Notes under the pieces: generated by a model
What the model was told of the DNA's origin: nothing
The model's input: the letters and a program-made list of their open reading frames with translations, nothing else
Database searches by the model: none
In this document: positions 13,527-15,352 of the stretch, one piece after another
Numbering within the stretch: the stretch's first letter is position 1
Layout of the letters: every line of letters begins with the position of its first letter
Assembly: GCA_964428355.1 (NCBI GenBank)
Contig: CAYRYU010000144.1
Coordinates: 1-15,352 of the forward strand
Length of the DNA stretch: 15,352 nucleotides
DNA from: CAYRYU01 sp964428355
GTDB lineage: Bacteria > Muiribacteriota > Ozemobacteria > Ozemobacterales > Ozemobacteraceae
Direction of reading: 5' to 3'
Made by a program: the position numbers and the translations under genes

Positions 13527-14981
13527 TCAGGGCTCCCTGGAAAGCGAAAACCGGTTTCCCGGCCCGTGGGGGTTGATTTGTGGAAGTTGGGAAGCCCCAT
13601 GGGAAACGATCTCGATCTCCGAATCCGAAACGGGGGAAACTATTCCCGCCCCTTCAACCGGAACTCCATTCATCGATTGGAAACCGGCGGCCCCCTTCGG
13701 ATCCGATTGCCGGAAGCCCAAAATCCGTAGCGAGCGACTGCCGCTCATCCAGATTCCCCAACGGAGGCTTTTTTGGGACACACAGTTCTTCAATTCGATT
13801 CGGCTGGACTGCGAACCGATGATCCACCCGTTCCGGCTTCCTTCGTCGGAACAGTTTTCAAAAACGATCCGGGAACCACCTCCGACAATGAATCCCGCGT
13901 CGGAAATGGTCCGACCGCAATTTTTCGTGGAACACCCTGAAAAGCTGACGTTCCCAATCCGCCCGGGGGTCCATTCCCCGGCGATCCGGAACCCGCCTGC
14001 GGAGAAGTCTGCAGCCGAGCAATCCCGGAAGGATATCCGCCCTTCACCATCATTCCCGGCTTCCACTTCGAACCCGGACACCGCCGGCAAAGCCGAAGAG
14101 TCGCTCCCGGAGGTTGCTTCACAGGGAAGGCGTTCCACCCGCTCGATGAGGCAATCCCGGGCCGTGATACGGATTGCGGGCCCCACGACAGTCATTCCCC
14201 TGACCTGGGATTTCGGTCGCGAAACGACGATGGAAGATTCCCGGCCCTGAGGTTCGAACCTCAGGACGGTCTTCCCGGGGCCTTGGCCGCGCAAGAAAAC
14301 GGATTGGGGCAGGAAAAGAACGCCCGAACAGCGAAATGTCCCCGCTTCCAGTTCGACCGTCCCACCAAGGGAACCGAGCGCGTTGAAAGCCGCCAGGAGA
14401 AGATTTTCATCGTTCCGGCCGGAACACACGAATCGTGCGCGCCCCTTTTCCCGGGCACCGGAATCGCCGGCAGCGACTAACACCCTTCCCGCAATCGTCA
14501 AATCTTCACCAGAACCCACGCCTGGACAGGAATCGGAAGCTCTCTCTGGAGTGGAAATCGTCCGGGAATACGATGCGGATGGTACCCGCCCATCAAGCGC
14601 GGGCTCAGATGTTGGCCCCGGATTCACCGCCGTTTGGGGAGAGGAAAGGTAGAGAAACAACCCCACTGCGATGAAGACAAGCCCTCCGACCACACCGGCA
14701 AGGGCCGGCCAGGTGACTGTCCTGGGCTGAACCTGGGATGCGCTGGGAACGTCCGCCTGGGGGAAAACCGGAATCGAGGAGAGGATCCTTGCGTGCAGTC
14801 CTGCCGGAAAAGGCACCTTTCCGCTCATGGAAACCCGGGTCACCAACTGTTGATGAGCCTCGAACTCCTTTTGGCAGGAATGACAGGACCGAAGATGATC
14901 GGATGCCGCCACCCTGACCGAGTCGGGGGGGAAACCGTCGATCAACTCGGGAATGAGATCCTGGAAATCCGGGCATTGCAT
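13527..14981 (-). CDS. Transmembrane zinc-finger anti-sigma factor with beta-helix sensor domain
   Basis: The 484-residue protein has three parts. Residues 1-45 are a ZAS-type anti-sigma zinc finger: Cys3, then His29-x3-Cys33-x2-Cys36 (HLRSCHSC). Such domains bind ECF sigma factors in the cytoplasm. A single membrane helix follows at about 91-112 (ALAGVVGGLVFIAVGLFLYL). After a Pro/Ser-rich spacer, residues about 166-484 form a beta-helix-like extracytoplasmic domain. This domain is paralogous to the C-terminus of the SGNH-like protein at 3277-5406: RFVCSG against KYVCTG, AAFNALG against SAFNALG, AGTFRCS in both, RWGIWMSGS against TWGLWIAGT, and GNRFSLSRE against GNTYSLKRE at the end. The likely partner is the ECF sigma factor at 2644-3207, on the other strand over 10 kb away. 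The layout recalls RsgI-type anti-sigma factors with external carbohydrate-binding modules. It heads the pseudopilin operon. Confidence 0.88.
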   Translation of the reverse strand: MQCPDFQDLIPELIDGFPPDSVRVAASDHLRSCHSCQKEFEAHQQLVTRVSMSGKVPFPAGLHARILSSIPVFPQADVPSASQVQPRTVTWPALAGVVGGLVFIAVGLFLYLSSPQTAVNPGPTSEPALDGRVPSASYSRTISTPERASDSCPGVGSGEDLTIAGRVLVAAGDSGAREKGRARFVCSGRNDENLLLAAFNALGSLGGTVELEAGTFRCSGVLFLPQSVFLRGQGPGKTVLRFEPQGRESSIVVSRPKSQVRGMTVVGPAIRITARDCLIERVERLPCEATSGSDSSALPAVSGFEVEAGNDGEGRISFRDCSAADFSAGGFRIAGEWTPGRIGNVSFSGCSTKNCGRTISDAGFIVGGGSRIVFENCSDEGSRNGWIIGSQSSRIELKNCVSQKSLRWGIWMSGSRSLRILGFRQSDPKGAAGFQSMNGVPVEGAGIVSPVSDSEIEIVSHGASQLPQINPHGPGNRFSLSREP

Positions 14982-15047
14982 TTCCGCGACATCCTGTCCT
15001 TGACTTTCCGTTCTGGCCCCTATCTCAGAATCCGAACTCCAATCATG

Positions 15048-15077
15048 ATAACCTCCTGGAACGGTGAAAGGTTACAA
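15048..15077 (-). promoter_or_regulatory. Bipartite motif, probable ECF-type promoter of the anti-sigma/pseudopilin operon
   Basis: Read on the minus strand, TTGTAACC (15077-15070), 16 bases, then GGTTAT (15053-15048). Both boxes and the spacing are identical to the site at 3202-3231. It would give a leader of about 60 bases before the anti-sigma start at 14981. If it is the target of the ECF sigma factor, the circuit is autoregulated through its anti-sigma factor. The TAACC/GGTTA inverted symmetry leaves open a dimeric repressor site instead. Confidence 0.52.
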
Positions 15078-15091
15078 AAAGGTGGGGGGAA

Positions 15092-15120
15092 TTCCGGTAC
15101 CCCGGAAAATTCATTATAAT
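15092..15120 (+). promoter_or_regulatory. Possible -10 element for the right-edge gene
   Basis: A perfect TATAAT lies at 15115-15120, 24 bases before the ATG of the right-edge gene. The hexamer 17 bases upstream (TTCCGG, 15092-15097) is a poor -35 box. The site lies back to back with the ECF-like motif of the opposing operon, so the 160-base intergenic region serves two divergent units. Confidence 0.35.
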
Positions 15121-15144
15121 CAAGAGAAAACTTAAGGTGCGCAT

Positions 15145-15352
15145 ATGCGGAAAATCTTGGCATTGGGGTTGTCTTTCGTCCTGAGCGGGGCGTCTCTTTT
15201 TGCGTGGGGACCGATGACCCACATGAAGGTCAATGCAAAGGCCCTTGCCCGGGCGTCAGGGGAAATGGGGAACTCCCTCGTTATTACCAACGATACAAAG
15301 GGCTCCTTCATCGCCCTCGGAGCCTGCCCGGACATCAAACAAACGGGGGGTG
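15145..15352 (+). CDS. Secreted zinc-dependent phospholipase C-like protein (partial, right edge)
   Basis: An open frame runs from the ATG at 15145 off the window (69 codons seen). A signal peptide of about 20 residues (MRKILALGLSFVLSGASLFA) is followed by WGPMTHMKVN. A mature N-terminus starting at Trp, with a nearby His, is the zinc-binding start of the phospholipase C / S1-P1 nuclease fold, and the later FIALGACPDI resembles the Asp-containing motif of the same family. AAGGTG precedes the ATG. The family call rests on the N-terminus only. It is transcribed away from the anti-sigma operon, and a link to it is not shown. Confidence 0.55.
   Translation, partial: MRKILALGLSFVLSGASLFAWGPMTHMKVNAKALARASGEMGNSLVITNDTKGSFIALGACPDIKQTGG

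Overview
This looks like chromosomal DNA from a moderately GC-rich, diderm-type bacterium that uses type IV pilus or type II secretion style pseudopilins. Candidate lineages rich in such genes, for example the Riflebacteria, would fit. No rRNA, tRNA or core housekeeping marker is present, so this placement is only a guess. There are no CRISPR arrays, transposases or phage genes.

Layout. (1) Left edge, plus strand: the last codons of an unknown gene, then a strong terminator (79-114) and a roughly 300-base gap that may hold a gene remnant. (2) Plus-strand arm (430-5406): a secreted TPR protein, a pseudopilin carrying an exact 60-bp tandem duplication, an ECF-type sigma factor, and a secreted protein with an SGNH-hydrolase-like domain, a Ser/Thr linker and a beta-helix domain. 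A bidirectional-looking terminator at 5439-5470 separates this arm from the next. (3) Minus-strand arm (14981 down to 5469): a zinc-finger transmembrane anti-sigma factor with a large extracytoplasmic beta-helix domain, a pair of pseudopilins (GspI-like and GspJ-like), a secreted FecR-domain protein, a second pair of pseudopilins, two very large GspK/PilX-like proteins, and a secreted LecA-like lectin-domain protein. Most junctions overlap by 4 bp (ATGA) or have gaps under 15 bp, which indicates one operon with a single 55-bp break before the FecR gene. (4) Right edge, plus strand: the start of a secreted protein resembling zinc-dependent phospholipase C.

How the parts may work together. The two convergent arms look like one regulated cell-surface system. 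The sigma factor (plus arm) and the anti-sigma factor (minus arm) lie more than 10 kb apart, but they are tied together in two ways. The extracytoplasmic domain of the anti-sigma factor is a clear paralogue of the C-terminal beta-helix of the SGNH-like protein encoded next to the sigma factor. The same bipartite motif, TTGTAACC-N16-GGTTAT, lies upstream of both the SGNH-like gene and the anti-sigma operon. The inferred model is a surface-signalling circuit, analogous to SigI/RsgI or FecI/FecR. In it, a transmembrane anti-sigma factor senses a carbohydrate or surface ligand through a beta-helix and releases an ECF sigma factor. The sigma factor then switches on a secreted beta-helix protein plus a pseudopilin and lectin surface apparatus. 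The core secretion ATPase, inner-membrane platform, secretin and prepilin peptidase are not in the window and would have to be supplied from elsewhere.
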